NCBI GenBank assembly: GCA_945875195.1
Contig: CAMCJW010000148.1
Coordinates: forward strand, 1-7,171
DNA: 7,171 nucleotides
From: Chitinophaga pinensis
GTDB lineage: Bacteria; Bacteroidota; Bacteroidia; UKL13-3
Reading direction: 5' to 3'
This document shows, piece after piece, positions 6,402-7,171 of the stretch. Each line of letters starts with the position of its first letter. Within the stretch, counting starts at the first letter, position 1. The notes below the pieces were generated by a model. That model searched no databases. It was given only the letters and a program-made list of their open reading frames with translations, and was not told the origin of the DNA. The position numbers were made by a program, and so were the translations under genes.

Positions 6402-6959
6402 ATGGAAGATAAAAGCAAAATTGTTTCAACTTGGGTAGATGCATATACTAGCAAGTTATTGCAATGGGCTATTTACAAGCTTAAAGACAAATATTTGGCC
6501 CAAGATTTGGTTCAAGATACATTTGTTGTTGCATTTGAAACCTTTGATCATTTTAAACAAAAAAGCAAACCATTAACATGGTTGCTTGGTATTTTAAATA
6601 ACAAAATAAATACCCAGTATAGAACTTCTGCAAAATTTACCATGAGTGAATTGCAGGCAGAGAAATTTACCGACGATATGTTTGTTGAGGATGGACATTG
6701 GAGCCAACAAGAAAAGTTTGGGGTTTGGCAAGAGGAAATGCATTTATTAGACAATCCGGCTTTTATAAAAATTTTCGAACAATGTACCTCCAAGTTGCCA
6801 GGTAATTGGCACGATGTGCTCTTTCAGAAATATATTTTTGAAAAAGATTCAAGTGAAATTTGTCAGGATTTGAACTTAAGTGATACTAATTATTGGCAGT
6901 TGATACACCGCTCAAAATTATTGATGCGAAAATGTATTGAAAAATCATGGGGGAACTAA
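6402..6959 (+). CDS. ECF-type RNA polymerase sigma factor (sigma-70 family)
   Basis: This 185-residue protein has the two-domain ECF layout. Sigma region 2 spans roughly residues 12-75 and includes the core-binding helix AQDLVQDTFVVAFE (33-46) and the -10 recognition part KPLTWLLGILNNKI (56-69). An acidic linker of about 45 residues follows. Region 4 covers roughly residues 130-182, with a helix-turn-helix around SSEICQDLNLSDTNYWQLIH (150-169) and the ending SKLLMRKCIEKSW (171-183). It would direct RNA polymerase to a specific set of promoters. The gene lies 26 bases after the PagL-like gene and its TAA is 3 bases before the next ATG, where a zinc-finger anti-sigma candidate begins, so sigma activity is probably controlled by that neighbour. 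Target genes are unknown; the upstream operon and the gene pair itself are the natural candidates. The ATG at 6402 gives a normal N-terminus. Confidence 0.92.
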   Translation: MEDKSKIVSTWVDAYTSKLLQWAIYKLKDKYLAQDLVQDTFVVAFETFDHFKQKSKPLTWLLGILNNKINTQYRTSAKFTMSELQAEKFTDDMFVEDGHWSQQEKFGVWQEEMHLLDNPAFIKIFEQCTSKLPGNWHDVLFQKYIFEKDSSEICQDLNLSDTNYWQLIHRSKLLMRKCIEKSWGN

Positions 6960-6962
6960 GCT

Positions 6963-7171
6963 ATGGAATTAATGATTAATTGTAAAGAGGCAACTTTTTT
7001 GGTTGACAAAGAGTTTGAGACTAAAATTGGTGTCATTGCTCAATTAAAATTGAGGTACCATTTGTATATATGCAAGGTTTGTTCAACCTATAAAATTCAA
7101 AGTAATATTTTAAATCAATCGTTTAAAGAAGGGTTGAACCAAAAGCTTGACGAGGTTTTTGTAGAGGAGTT
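6963..7171 (+). CDS. Short zinc-finger (ZAS / zf-HC2 type) anti-sigma factor, partial at window end
   Basis: An open frame starts at ATG 6963, three bases after the sigma factor stop, and runs 69 codons to the window edge without a stop. Residues 33-40 are His-Leu-Tyr-Ile-Cys-Lys-Val-Cys, an exact H-x3-C-x2-C zinc-binding anti-sigma (ZAS) motif, and Cys7 near the start can supply the fourth ligand. The segment between, residues 8-32, fits the two helices expected there. No membrane helix is present in the visible 69 residues, which fits the short soluble type of roughly 80-100 residues known next to ECF sigma factors. It would hold the upstream sigma factor inactive in the cytosol; release by oxidation of the zinc cysteines is possible but not shown. 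A second ATG at 6972 is an alternative start; 6963 is preferred because it keeps the tight spacing. Confidence 0.85.
   Translation, partial: MELMINCKEATFLVDKEFETKIGVIAQLKLRYHLYICKVCSTYKIQSNILNQSFKEGLNQKLDEVFVEE

Noticed and set aside
6548..6793. Minus-strand open frame of 81 codons
   Set aside because: It is antisense to the sigma factor region 2 and linker and has no supporting features.

Overview
The window reads as a dense, AT-rich chromosomal segment from a member of the Bacteroidota (Bacteroidetes). Supporting signs are an outer-membrane TonB-dependent receptor with an N-terminal carboxypeptidase-regulatory-like domain, a PagL-type acyloxyacyl hydrolase of the long form I associate with this phylum, a Bacteroidota-type -7 promoter element (TAnnTTTG), and gene starts without convincing Shine-Dalgarno sites. 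The genus cannot be given. No RNA genes, CRISPR arrays, insertion sequences or phage genes are visible, and no stretch longer than about 60 bases lacks a gene.

The genes form two divergent blocks separated by a 60-base intergenic region (3360-3419). The left block runs on the minus strand: a polyprenol-phosphate mannosyltransferase-like GT2 enzyme (3359-2607), ribulose-phosphate 3-epimerase rpe (2548-1871), and the first ~618 residues of a TonB-dependent receptor (1856 to the window edge). The receptor has no ATG near its 5' end and most likely starts at TTG, 14 bases after the rpe stop. A 58-base gap between the first two genes holds two overlapping perfect palindromes.

The right block runs on the plus strand: a HAD-IIIA sugar-phosphate phosphatase (GmhB/HisB-N type), an APC-superfamily amino acid permease, and a PagL-like outer-membrane lipid A deacylase homologue. 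These three are chained by two 4-base ATGA stop/start overlaps. After 26 bases comes an ECF sigma factor, and 3 bases after its stop comes a short zinc-finger anti-sigma factor that is cut by the window end.

The shared theme is the cell envelope: lipid-linked sugar transfer, a possible heptose-phosphate step, an outer-membrane lipid-modifying barrel, an outer-membrane importer, and a sigma/anti-sigma switch. The permease and rpe are metabolic passengers or links. Most families here are well known. The points most worth a second look are the PagL-like protein whose catalytic Glu position holds Asn, the non-ATG start of the receptor, the palindrome pair, and the short cytosolic anti-sigma factor next to the PagL-like operon. 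I do not see clear evidence of a wholly new system.
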